64,000 nucleotides of DNA, taken from Guadua angustifolia (lineage: Eukaryota; Streptophyta; Magnoliopsida; Poales; Poaceae). Each line of letters opens with the position of its first letter. Position 1 is the first letter of the stretch. A model generated the notes under the pieces. The model was not told where the DNA came from. It saw nothing but the letters and a program-made list of their open reading frames with translations, and did not search any database. This document shows, piece by piece, positions 44,109 to 54,990 of the stretch. Location: positions 7,605,161 through 7,669,160 of the forward strand of contig CM070517.1 of assembly GCA_036346375.1 (NCBI GenBank), in the 5' to 3' direction. The translations under genes and the position numbers were made by a program.

Positions 44109-44522
44109 TTCTGCCTGTTCATCTGCTCAAGTTGCTTGCTAATATTAATACTTAGTGACATGGTGACCCTTGGTATTTCTTTGGTATTTCTTCTTTTAGT
44201 GACCCTTGGAATTTCCAGCCGTGTATACGTGACCATGGTAATACTACGGTGTGTAATGCAAAAGTAGTATAATAGATCTCAACCATACTCAACCATGTAC
44301 GGTGAACGCGCGCAATGAAAAAAAGACGCGCTGGCGGTCTCCATAAACTGGAATTTCCAATCCACAGGCCGCCAGCTGCCTAACGTCCAAACCTAGCCGC
44401 CACCGCCACCACACCGGAGAGTCGTCGGCGTTGGCGGGCCGCGGACCACAGCCCTAGCTCCGGCGGCACTTTCTTCTCCCCGAGTCACAGCCCCTGCTCT
44501 GGATGTGTGCCTGGCTCCGGCG

Positions 44523-46287
44523 TGTTAGGGATAGATGCACGGCATAATAACTAGAGACAAAGATTTAATGTGGAAAAACCCTTATGGGAAAAAACCACGG
44601 GAAACAATGCACTATATCGCTTCAAGATTACAAGTACAGGGGTTGACTTATATAGCCAAAGAGTCCTAGCTGTAGAAGATTTGGACTAACAATCTATTTG
44701 GATAGAACCAAAAGATATGGCAATTAAAGATATTGAGTTATCTCCAACAAACCTCCCCTTAACTCAAAATCTATAACAAAATTGTTTCCGAAAAACCCTG
44801 AAAGGTAATTGAGCACGAAGAATACAAGTGCGTTAAAAGTCCAAAGGACTACTGAACGAGGAAGACTGGAACAGTCAAGCCAAACATTTGTAGTGCGAAA
44901 AAATCACCATGGGTATAAAAGACTGAAACAGTCTTGTCCAAATGCTTCTGATAAAGCGAGATTGAGCAAACCACCAGTAGGTTGAAAGAAAGATCGAAAT
45001 ACCAATCCAACACGATGTAATGAAGCGCAGCGAAGAATCTGGGTCTTCAATGATTCATAACCCCAGTAAAGTCTGAATCTGTGCAACTGACCTTCTGAAT
45101 CAAACACTCAATCAACAAACGGCATGAGCCAAGACATCACCTGAGGTGCTGGGTAGATAGCAAAGAACTCATATTATGGACTTTTGGCATGCTCTATGTA
45201 GAACATAAAATTCGGCAAACTGCCTACTGAAAATCCATAACATGGTTGTAGTTGCTCAAAAAATGTCAATATGAAGAAAACTCTCGTGCCAACATTGGAG
45301 TATAAATTGCAGTAGACCCCTCATATCGAGCAAAGAAAACAAAAAGAACGTTGTAGTATCCACGCAGAAACAATTCCTCCTTGCACTTCAAACCTTGATC
45401 TCAAACTAACATTGGAGCAAAACCTTCACTAGAAAAAACTCCAAAGAGTATAATGCAGCCATCAAGGTGTCATCAGATTCCAAATGAACGTTGCCAAAAC
45501 CTTCATAATGGTCAACGTATCCAAACGGTGAATAAACACCAAGACAATGGTGATAGAACACCAAATTCCAATAAACGGTGATGAAACATCAAAATCAGTT
45601 GTCCTTAATTGATATATTTTTTTTCACCAAAGTCTCCAAAACAGACGATGTAATATCGAATAAATTGCCAAGAATAAATCCCACTCCTCAGATAGTTGCC
45701 TCGGCTGTCTGCTTCTCACAACCAGAGTGTAAGAAAGCCAAATGCCTCACGTGACCATGACTCCTCTCGAGCCAACGAAGAGGATTAAATCCGATTGAGG
45801 AACCTTTTGAAGTCCAGTCAAAACAAGGCAGACTTCCTTGCTGCCAGTCACAAGCGCAGGAAAAACAAATCGAAGGCATGAGCGCACCACCATTTGCACG
45901 GGCGAGGAAGACGGTCGCCAAGTTCGCGTGCGAATTCGGTGGTTGGGCGACGCCGACGAGGCACGAGCGCCGATGCGGGCCCGACCGGTGGTAGCGGCAC
46001 TGCACAGAAGATGCGCCATGCGGGGAAGACCAACCGACGGGCCGGCCAACTCCAAGCGGGCGCGCGATGATGGCCGGTGGCTGTAGATCGAAAATCCCAA
46101 GCTCATGTGCACGATCTTGTTGGAGGTGGTACCACGCATGAGCGACAGTCAGGGAAGTGGAGGAGTGGGCGGGCTAGGGAAGTCGAATCGGTGGCCGATG
46201 GCATGCACGAACATCGAGGAAACACGGCGGCGACGCGGCGTTGAAGGACACCGACAGCTACAACATGCCGACGGCGACCTCCCAACA
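44523..46287. mobile_element. Probable copia solo LTR inside the hAT element
   Basis: Begins TGTTAGGGATAG and ends CTCCCAACA, an imperfect inverted repeat (TGTT-GGGA). Near the left end are the words taatgtggaaaaaccc and ttgacttatatagcc and the aacctccccttaactc block, familiar from copia LTRs of grasses. The right half is GC-rich. An alternative end is 46224 (GGAAACA), which would give a CGGCG duplication on both sides. No coding sequence is seen. The orientation is unsure. Confidence 0.5.
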
Positions 46288-46566
46288 ATCCAAGCGCAGG
46301 TTCTAATTCTCCCCCAACTCCTCCTCAACTCCTCCTCTCGGTTCCCATCGCGTCCCGTGTCCTTGGGGGTTCGAATCGACGATCCATGCATCGTGCGACG
46401 CGTTCCCCTTGTTTCGATTCGACGATCCATCTGCGTGTCCCCTGCTCTTAGGATCGACGTTCCAGTAGCGTTCGGGTCGACGTACCGTGTTGTCCCCGTT
46501 CATCGTTTCGGGACGAAGTTCCCAGGATGAGGAACTCTGCCACGTTCCGCGTTTCCGGCTTCATTG

Positions 46567-46574
46567 GTTCTGAC
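46567..46574. other. 8-bp target duplication of the hAT element, right copy
   Basis: GTTCTGAC, identical to 41309-41316. Confidence 0.93.
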
Positions 46575-46861
46575 TCTCTTGAATCTCGTTCTTTGAGCTT
46601 TCCAAATATGTCAGAATTCTTTCTAACTGGTCATGGTTCTCTTGGTGCTCTAACTGTGCTTGTGATACCTCTAGGTGTTGTGGTTTGCTTAGTCTCAAGG
46701 ATATGGGAAGGATTTAAATCTCGGGTAGGTGATATTTGCTGGTTGTCAATATTTGGCAAACTAGATCTCATTCTCATGTTCAGATCTTGCTCAACTATTT
46801 CCCTGTCTGACATTTCTGTGAAAGAGAGCATGATAGATGCATGAGAGCATGATGGATGCAT
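46575..46861 (-). pseudogene. Gag N-terminus of element E
   Basis: From an ATG near 46820 the frame reads MSDREIVEQDLNMRM, SSLPNIDNQQIS, then ends at 46631; in another frame LERILTYLESSKNEIQESQN reaches the hAT duplication. On the other side of the hAT, FMEALLVKLV continues the same frame after one stop codon. This is the start of the Gag of E. Confidence 0.75.
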
Positions 46862-47330
46862 GACATGATTACTAGCTTTGTTTTGAACATATTTTACTTT
46901 TCATCACCCTCTCTTATATTAGCTAGAAAGGTATAAGAAATGTTGGACAGCTACTCATACCAAGATTTTATTTGTGAGACAAGAGGTCTTATTGTGAATG
47001 GAATGGATGATTCAAATTTTAGTTGTTAACAACATTTTAAATATAAGATGAGAGGTGTTCTTGTGTTTAGAGGCCATTAGGGGCTATGTTTTTAAGAAAA
47101 GAGAGGAAATAACAGATCTCACTACACTCATTTACCACTCCATATAAGACTCAACCTAACTAACATCTCAGAATAAGAACCATAAACTGCAATTGGAAAT
47201 AAACGAAACAAATCCTGATGGTAGAGCACTAGGAACTCCCCGAGATTAATGCACTCAGCCTGATCTATTGAAGAACCATGAGAACACAATTAAGACACAA
47301 ATAATTGAATGATAGAAATCTTGCTATTAG
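46862..47330 (-). other. Leader of element E, part next to gag
   Basis: AT-rich DNA without supported genes, between the gag start and the solo LTR. It contains a short direct repeat, gagagcatgat(a/g)gatgcatga, at about 46825-46865. Confidence 0.5.
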
Positions 47331-47335
47331 AGCAC

Positions 47336-48309
47336 TATCGGTGTATTCTACACCGGGGTACTCTCTCCACCGCTGTCAGGTGAGACCGCGTGCGCAAGAT
47401 ACAGAAAGAAGAACACATGGCCGCTCGGCGAGCAGGCGGGCGACCAGGTCCCAACCTCATGTGACCAAGTCGTGGCCCCTGACGACCAGGACGCGGCCAC
47501 CAGAAGAGCAGTCGGGCAACCAGGCCACGTGGTCGTCGGGTGAGCAGGCGGGCCCATTGTTAGTCATCCGCACAGACTGGGTTGAGAGGCTTCCGCCCGA
47601 AGCCTTCACTCGGACCACAAGCGTATCATAGTCATTAAATGCGCATGGGAGCCATTAAATGTGCAGGGAGCCATTACAATGCGCTTGGGAGCCATTAAAT
47701 AGGCATGGCTTGCTGACGCTATGATGACCTGTCCCTCCGACTAAGCTAGCTCCACCAACTCACGTTCCATCTACACCGCCTAGGGCAAGCTGGGGAGATG
47801 CGTGTACCAGGCGTTCGTCACACAGCGCCCGAACCCCTCCCCTCGGACAATCCGAAGGCAGGTGGTGTCAAGCAACGGCCAGACAAAGAGGCTTGGAAGG
47901 ACAATAGCGATAGGACTCGACACAATCACTGTAATTAATGTAAAACCACTCCCCCCACTTGCCCTAGCCAGTCCCAGGAGTATATAAGGGAGCTAGTGTG
48001 CATGAGGGGAGGAGGTCGGTCGATCAGTTCACAACAGAGAAGAGATCCAAAGCTCGAACGATTGAAAGATCGGGCGAACGGAGAACAAGTGGTATACTAG
48101 AGCAACACGAGCTTGAGCAGGACGTAGGGCTATTACCCGTATTGGGGGCCGGAACCTGGGTAAATCCCAGTGTATTCCCTGTGTGTTCTTGAGTTTCTTT
48201 TCCTGCTCATCCCGAGAGGAGAGTTGAGAGTGACGTAGCTGCGAAGACCACCCTACCGAAACTTGGTTATACACTCGAACCAATACTGTCTGGCACAAAC
48301 ACGCCGACA
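47336..48309 (+). mobile_element. Solo LTR of a Tat-type gypsy element
   Basis: 974 bp starting TATCGGTGTATTCTACACCGGGG (a TGTCGG start with one change) and ending ACGCCGACA. Perfect 5-bp duplications AGCAC flank it (47331-47335 and 48310-48314). It has a TATATAAGG box at 47981-47989 on the plus strand, about 330 bp before the end, and the AACCTGGGTAAATCCCAGTG word near the R-U5 part. No internal region remains, so it arose by LTR-LTR recombination. Confidence 0.92.
47981..47989 (+). promoter_or_regulatory. TATA box of the solo LTR
   Basis: TATATAAGG in the U3 part of the LTR, plus strand, followed about 30 bp later by GAGGGGAGGAGG. It is placed as expected for the retrotransposon promoter. 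Confidence 0.7.
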
Positions 48310-48314
48310 AGCAC

Positions 48315-49410
48315 CAAGAACTCATCAAGACCGATGTGCTCGAGCCCACGACTAAACCTAGAGCAACTTGACACAAAGATCAAATTAAAGTAGAAAGCAG
48401 TAAAGAATCCTAATGTCGGGACACCAAGGACTCTTCAAGCTACGTGCTTGAGTCACGCTTGGATTCGCATATCCAAGTACGCCACGGACAAGACGGGTCT
48501 AGATCCTTTTCCAAGTCCTTCCTATGTGTTGTCATCAGCTACTAAGTATATATGTAGCCATATATACAAAATCTGGTCTCTACCACATGTATAGCATTCA
48601 TCATTATCTATATGAGCCTAGCTAACCTATGTTGAGTGCATATGACTTCTCATGATGACATAGAAGCAACATATGAACATAATCCATGATTTCTACCAAG
48701 TCACAGATTGCATTACATGACGAATTGCATTTTTTTAATGTATAAGGCAGCAGCTACTTGCATACTAATTACCATACTGAAATGAAAATGACAGCAAGAT
48801 ATGAATCAAATAACAATATACACATATCATGGTTCAAAAAGATAGCATACTATCATGAAAAGCAACTAATTGCTAGAATTAAAACATGGGAGCATCATTA
48901 ATAAAGGCTCATGGCATTATTTAATCTTTGCACTACTTGCAACTACCATGAAAGAAGATGGTAGTAAGGTTACTTGAAAGAATGCATGCACATGCCAATA
49001 TTCAAGAGAGGATAACATGGCAAAAATGAGAAGCAGCTAATTCACTATATTGAACATGTGCAGCACCATGTACATGATAAAAGGACAGAACTAAAATGGA
49101 ATGCCATCGATGTTATGCATGCTCAGCTCATATAGAGAAAGGCATTCATGCAACAGCATTAATATATATCAAACAAACATGTCTTCATACAACAAGAAAA
49201 CTAAACTCTCACTCCTACCCATCATAAAAAGGAGCTAATCAACACTAGCAGTTAGACTATTGCTATCGAATATTTAGAGTTAAACATACTACTATCGTTT
49301 GACTTGATGAGGGCTATAAATATAGCTAGTGCCATATAGCTAGTAAAAATCATAACCTTAGATTTTCTACCAGTATCTAGTTATTTAATTGCATGGTTGT
49401 CATAACCATT
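48315..49410 (-). other. Leader of element E, part next to the PBS
   Basis: About 1.1 kb of AT-rich, gene-free DNA between the solo LTR and the PBS. It contains many ATG and TAT words and no long frame. A long leader is unusual for a chromovirus; it may include further unrecognised insertions. Confidence 0.45.
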
Positions 49411-49422
49411 GCTCTGATACCA
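49411..49422 (-). other. PBS next to the LTR at 49425
   Basis: Plus strand gctctgatacca, minus strand TGGTATCAGAGC, 2 bp from the LTR edge. Initiator Met tRNA type. Confidence 0.88.
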
Positions 49423-49424
49423 CC

Positions 49425-50797
49425 TGTAGTGACCCGCATAATTAACCCCCGGTAACAATTGTTACCTAGAGTTAATTATATGGATCTCAGCAAGTAACGA
49501 GCAAAACATCGGACATTCACATGCTTTATTAGTTATTACACTGTAAACAGAGTATTGCAGCAGAATAATAATTATAGACGCACAAATGGAAGCTTTATTT
49601 CATTCCATTAGCCATGTAGGTTATCTTACATACCTTAGCTTACATGGGTTCTAATACAGTCGTAATACATCTTATAACCCCTTAACTTCTGAAGACCTGC
49701 TCCTGCACACATATCTCCACCCTGGCCACGTAGGATTGTCCATAAGCAAGGGGGGAGTTAAGATAGGGTGAGTACTAAGTACTCAGTAAGTAATAATAAT
49801 AATGAACGTAGTAAATGAGTTTCCAAATAACCTCTTATCCAACTCCTACATACCCTTCTTCTCCCAAAATACCTTTCATAACAATATAAACTTTAGTTTT
49901 AATGGTTGCAATTTTTAAATTTGCAAATACACTACAAATAGCGAGTATGACTTCTGTAGTCTCCAATCCAAGAGAATGGTTTGAATTCAAGATTTTACCT
50001 TGCGCAGGTTTGTACCACTTTACCCACAATGACACCTACAAGAGATGCACCAGAACGTTTATCCTATTCTAGTATTAGTTTTTCACCCTGCACTGAGTAT
50101 GTGGCGGCTCACCTTCCGAAGTTACCCCACCTCGGATACAGTTGTACACTAGCATCCAGCCAGCAGTACCCATTGGGCTTCAAATATACTGCCACCAAAC
50201 CAAATTTCTCTCAGTCCCCCTGGGTCACATCGACATTTCCCAACATGAGTATATATTCTTACCCATTGTGGAGAAACAAATACCATGCTAGGACAAGTTT
50301 TTTTGACGATTTCACACACCGTGGTTGCACCAAATTTATAGCTCATTGCTCAATATTAGATTGTTATTAACCTTATATGGTAGCCTATTGTAGAGGACCC
50401 CACCAATGAAAACCTTCTCATCGGCGTCCTCTACCCACCCATATTAAACATATGCCCACAGCTCCATTCGTTGGATAAGCCAAAATTATACAGACATCAT
50501 ATTATCAATCCATTCATTATCCACACCCATTCCCATCAAACCATGCATCCATTCATTTCCAACCTTTACCAAATCACCCATTCACATAACCCACACCATC
50601 CAATTTACATTTTTGTTCCTAAATATAAATTTTTAATGCAGTGATGGAAGTAATTCAAAGAGCAGAAAAATAGTTAATGAAATATGATCAAAGGAAAATA
50701 TGCTTGTCTGGAAAAAAAATTTGAACATTCGACCACACTCGAAAATGGGCTTGGATTAATTTGAGGGTTCTGTTTGGGTCCTAAAAATTGTACTACA
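49425..50797 (-). mobile_element. 5' LTR, probably of element E
   Basis: Starts TGTAGTGACC and ends ATTGTACTACA; TGTAGT/ACTACA is a perfect 6-bp inverted repeat. It is 1373 bp. The PBS at the inner edge sets it as a 5' LTR of a minus-strand element. It shares the phrase ctgataccacctgtagtgacccg with element B but not the interior. The partner LTR is not in the window. Confidence 0.8.
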
Positions 50798-52037
50798 TTA
50801 ATCTACATCAATTTTATTAAATATAAGTTGCAATATCCAACATCTCCAATTAAGCAGTTTTATTATTTTAACAAATTTGGCATTCATGTTTTTATATGCA
50901 TTCACCACATTGCTATTTATATTTCTTTTATGAATCTAATGCAATCACTAATGCTTTATGATGATTTGCAATGCAGGTACATTATCCATCTTCCAATTCT
51001 TCCATTTCTCTTTTACTCTTGTGCTTTTCTTTCTTACTACTGCCCCCACTGAACTCCCTTTGGCTAATCTCTGATATTTAGTCATCAAGCCTCTCGACTA
51101 TTGGATCATTTAGTCACTTCACTCAAATGGCAGAGTACAAATTGCTTACCTACTTATGGCTGCTCTCTTCATTGGTTTATCCCTGGTCGAACTAGTACTA
51201 ATGCCTCCTCTTAATTGGCTAGTTGCGCTACCATATGGCCGAGGCCTTAGCCACCGGCTGTGCACCCATACGGTAGAGTTCATCTCTTTGGTCGAAGCCT
51301 TTAGGTTGCTAGCTGAAGCATTTGGCCTTGAACTTATTTGGCCGAAGCCTTTGGTGGCTTCCTGGCCGCAAGCTACTACTACTGCTATCTTCTAATCCTT
51401 ACTGCCTACTACTACTTATTCGGCTCATCTCCCTCCTACTCCTCTCTCTACCTTCCTCCTTACCTCTTCCTTCTGGTGCCGATATACTCCTCATCTCTCT
51501 GGCGCATGCGGTTGAACTCTCTTGGCCAAATTCCCTGCTGCTCCCTTCACTCGGCTGCTTATCCCCCTATGGCCAAATGAAGTTGGGCTCTCTCCTCTAC
51601 TTCTTTCCCCATTCAGCTGCTCTCCTAGCTGAGCCTACTGAAGGCGCATGAGCTAACCCTAGCTCATGCAGAATAGGGGAGATTTTGAGTTTTGGGAGAT
51701 TTTGAGTTTTCTTTGATTTGTAAGTTTTTTCTGATTTGGATCTACTGATCAATAAAGTATTTGATATTACTACGTACAACTCCCTCCATGATAGTTATCA
51801 AAGGTGTTTCAAGCCCTTCCTTACCTAGTTGTATACCTTGGCTAGGTTGGTGGTCAAGATTGTGTATCTTGCACTATTGGTGTCGTAAAGCGATTGCCAC
51901 TTGTTCTTCGGTTGATGCTCAATCCACTCTGAGAAGCATTTCATCTACATTGCATTTCTCCTAACCAATTCTAGAGGGTATGTGAGTATCTTGTCAAGTG
52001 CAATAGGGAGCTCTTCCACACGTGTGATGTGCTTTTT
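50798..52037. other. Unassigned intergenic stretch
   Basis: AT-rich start (50798-51050), then a Leu/Ser/Tyr-coding-biased, pyrimidine-rich part (51150-51620). The repeated word ttggccgaagcc occurs at about 51290-51350, and a polyadenylation-like ATCAATAAAG lies at about 51747. The open frames on the plus strand (51156-51651) have no recognisable domain. It could be the end of a retrotransposon LTR, but no termini are visible. Confidence 0.3.
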
Positions 52038-53650
52038 TGTGAAGGATCAAGATGGTGAACAGAGGAGGGCTGAATGGTCACAAAATAAAATTTGCCCCAC
52101 AAAATATTCCAACTAAGACCTCGAAAAGATCATGCAAAAGAAATCGTGAACAACTAGACAACTATGTGTACCCCTAGCTTGCATGGATAGGAATCATGGA
52201 ATATGTGGGGTATTTTTTAATCACAATCCAGGTTTTCAAGTGTCCAAATAAAAAGGAATCAATTCAACCCTTACTTTTAGAAATGAGATCAAGCCAAATC
52301 ACAAAAGTCACTTTTTGAAAAGCAAAAGCAGATTTTTCAGAAACTATCCTTAATTGAAGTAGGTGGTTGGTAGACTTCTGGTACCCTAGAAATTTTGGGA
52401 TTTTTTATCCCTATGAGAAAATGAGTTTTGAAGCACTCCACCGAAAATAACCTCGAAAAACCTTGTAGAAAAATCAATAAAAATCAAATAATATAGACTA
52501 TCAGGAACTTCAAACAGAAAGTTTGGGGCTCAGTATTCACCTCATGGCGCCCAAATATTGAATCCAGTAGACTCCCAAAATTTTTCACAAATGGATATGG
52601 GAGTTATACACCTTCTCCAATATGAATCACTCAAAAATGATTATTCCAGAGTTTTGTAAAAATCAAACACTAACTATTGCGCGAAGAACATGTTATGGAC
52701 AAAGTTACAACTTGATAGAAAACTTGATCTCTAGTCTATTCTAGGGTGCAAGAGAGATAAAAAAACCATATGAGCACACTCAAGACATCCTAGATTAGCA
52801 TCATTTAGAAGGAGGGGAGGCAAATCTAAATTGCAAGAAAGTAAAATGTAGGAATTTTAATGCTGAATTTAAGACATATAGTAAATGCGTAATGTAAATT
52901 CAAGTATGAATAAAAAAGATTTGCATTTCTAAAAGGAGGAGATTTATAAAGCCTCACAACAAAGTAGCCAAAGCTCAAAGGAGCACAAAAACTACAACCT
53001 TAAAGAGGAGGAGGCTACCACTCCCCCTCTATTTATACTACTCTTGAGCCACCTATACTACCTTTGGATGAGTCCCTCAACCTTAGAGTACTCATCAAGG
53101 GCTAGGATTAACCCACTCACACAGCTATGCAAGGGTTAACCCAAAACCCACACACATAATGAGTTTTCTTGTATGGTTTTCAAAGCATACTATCTAGATC
53201 CGCTAACCTATCAACTAGACCGTGATCCAATGGCCCTCATCAATCCATGCGGCATCTAGCTAGCATCATCGCCTTTCCTTGTCTTCATGGCTTGCCCGAA
53301 TTCCATCTCCGATCATCTTCCGGTGATCTTCGACCGTCTGGACCTCCAATGCACCTCGCCTAGTCCCGATCATCCTCTGCTTCACCATGACCTAGCACCG
53401 TCGTCCTGTAATCATCAAAGACAAGGATAACCCATCACATAGCAATATCCAAAAGCATATGCAATAATCATCACAGAATCATTAATCAAATCAATCACAC
53501 TCAGAAGATCGGGTGCTACCACCCCTAGGCCGGTAGTACTGGAAAAAACAAGCAAACCTCCAATTGATTCAAATTGAAAATCCAATTCAAATCAAACTCA
53601 ATTCCAATGTAAACCATACTCAAATTTATTCAAATACTCATCACACACAG
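52038..53650 (-). mobile_element. Possible copia-like LTR remnant
   Basis: Starts TGTGAAGGATCAAGATGGTG followed by an agaggagggctgaatgg phrase, the same arrangement as the inner edge of the F LTR (7000-7040: TGAAAGGACCGGAG then agagggggggtgaatagg). A TGTGA/TCACACA pair could be its ends. No PBS, target duplication or coding sequence was found. A weak call based on resemblance. Confidence 0.35.
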
Positions 53651-53689
53651 GTATAGACCTCCACATGGTCTTTCATTTTGTTGTCTCTC

Positions 53690-54990
53690 TTATGTGCTTT
53701 ATTATGAGTCGTCTAGCTTCTTCCATATAGCATCAAATTTTCTTTGTTGATTCTAATCACAAAGCATCATAAAAAGTTTCATTAGGTGCTTGTTCCTAAA
53801 TTGCTTATAGAAATTAGCACCCATGTGCATCTTCACCACCTACTCTGCAAATTAGGCTATAGATAGGGTTCGTCTTCCTCTTGTTGTAGCTGTACAATTG
53901 TCTTCAATAAGCTAGTATGTCGATCATGTATAATGCAAACCTGAGGTCGGTCGCCAACAACACCAGCTTTTACATTCTTCAGAAACAACAACCAATTGTC
54001 AGTGTTCTCACTCTTCACAAATGCAAGTGTGACAGGAAGAACCTGATTATTGTCATCCACTCTGATTGCAATCAATACTTGGTTCTTGTGCTTCTCGATC
54101 AGGAAGGTGCCATCCATATAAAACAATATACGATAATGCCTAAATGTATTGATGCACACAAAAGTGAAGAATGGTCGCTTAAGTACTATCTTCTTAGAGA
54201 ACCACTCTAAGGCATTTTCCTAAATATCAATAGAAGTCCTAGGATTCCTTTGTTGTTTGACTTGAAATATATCGGATATGTTATGGTAAGAGTCTTCAAT
54301 GTATCTAACTTTACTTCCAACGCCTTTTGTTTCGCCCTCCAAGCCTTAAGCATAGTTTATTGTGTACTGGAATATCTACTCTATTGCAAAAATAATGGGA
54401 CACGACTTAAAATCTAGGTTGTCCACAATCTCTCTGTACATGGCATTTCCATCAAATCCTGAAGACAGGTTTTTATAGGATTGCATGGACTTTGTCACCA
54501 AGTATGTGTGAGGAATGACTATAGAGCACTTCTAGTGAGTGTCCCACTTAGGTTGGTATGTATGGACTCGCTATGGGCATCCCTTTATCACACACTTCAC
54601 ATCATACACACGTAGGTCAGATTTTACTACCTTAATGTCCTCCGTAATAACGTTGCATAGAACTCAACTGCCTCTTTCACCTCTTCCTTACTTTTGTACT
54701 AGAACTCAACTGCCTCTTTCACCTCTTCCTTACTTTTGTACAACGCTACTTGCCTGATCTCATTATGCTCATATTCCTATGCCACCTGTTGATTTTCACT
54801 AACTAGTTTTTCAAACTGGTATGTGTTCTACTTCGATAGAATAGCCTAATCACATTCACTTTGTTTGTCGTTAGAACCTTCATCATCTAACAATACCTCA
54901 TAGTCATAGTCTTCGGGCTCCATTTGTTCCACCAAGACTTCGATATGTTCACCTTCATCTACAATGTCCATGTGTTCTTGCACCTCTATT
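53690..54990 (-). pseudogene. Mutator-like (MULE) transposase, decayed
   Basis: The minus strand, in changing frames, gives: an acidic N-terminal region (EVLVEQMEPEDYDYEVLL), a KSKEEVKEAVEFYAT segment, the zinc-finger-like CVIKGCP motif (MuDR DNA-binding part), KAWRAKQKALE, then the catalytic core 53857-54159. The core carries YMDGTFLIEKHKNQVL (first Asp), ALAFVKSENTDNWLLFL-like text and IIHDRHTSLL (second Asp). Further down, HMGANFYKQF and NQQRKFDAIWKKL match the family's C-terminal core. About ten stops and frame changes. A 40-bp tandem duplication (54661-54740) lies in the KSKEEVKEAVEF part. No terminal repeats were found. Confidence 0.82.

Larger units (their letters stand above)
41317..46566 (-). 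mobile_element. hAT transposon in the gag of element E
   Basis: Bounded by GTTCTGAC duplications and 10-bp terminal inverted repeats: CTATGAAGCC at 41317-41326 and the inverse of CAATGAAGCC at 46557-46566 (9 of 10 match). The subterminal regions carry many GGAACG words on the left (41335-41535) and CGTTCC-like words on the right (46300-46555), in inverted orientation, as expected for transposase-binding repeats. The transposase is on the minus strand at 41832-44108. A solo LTR (44523-46287) splits the 5' region. Confidence 0.93.
38904..50797 (-). mobile_element. Element E, right part: host gypsy element
   Basis: Contains, right to left, the 5' LTR (49425-50797), PBS (49411-49422), a long leader (48315-49410 and 46862-47330), gag start (46575-46861), hAT insertion, gag remainder (40300-41308), protease (39866-40260), RT (39290-39802) and the RNase H start (38909-39280). 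The left part of E is 8504-9789. Assignment of the LTR at 49425 to E is inferred from strand, PBS and continuity of the leader across the solo LTR; the remaining parts join through target-site duplications. Confidence 0.75.

Noticed and set aside
51156..51651. Leu/Ser-rich plus-strand ORFs
   Set aside because: Composition-driven open frames with repeated ttggccgaagcc words; no domain, no conserved start context, no second copy in the window.
53821..53835. ATGTGCATCTTCA as the right end of the LTR-like region starting at 52038
   Set aside because: The minus strand here is coding sequence of the MULE transposase (HMGANFYKQF follows the core), so it is not an LTR end.
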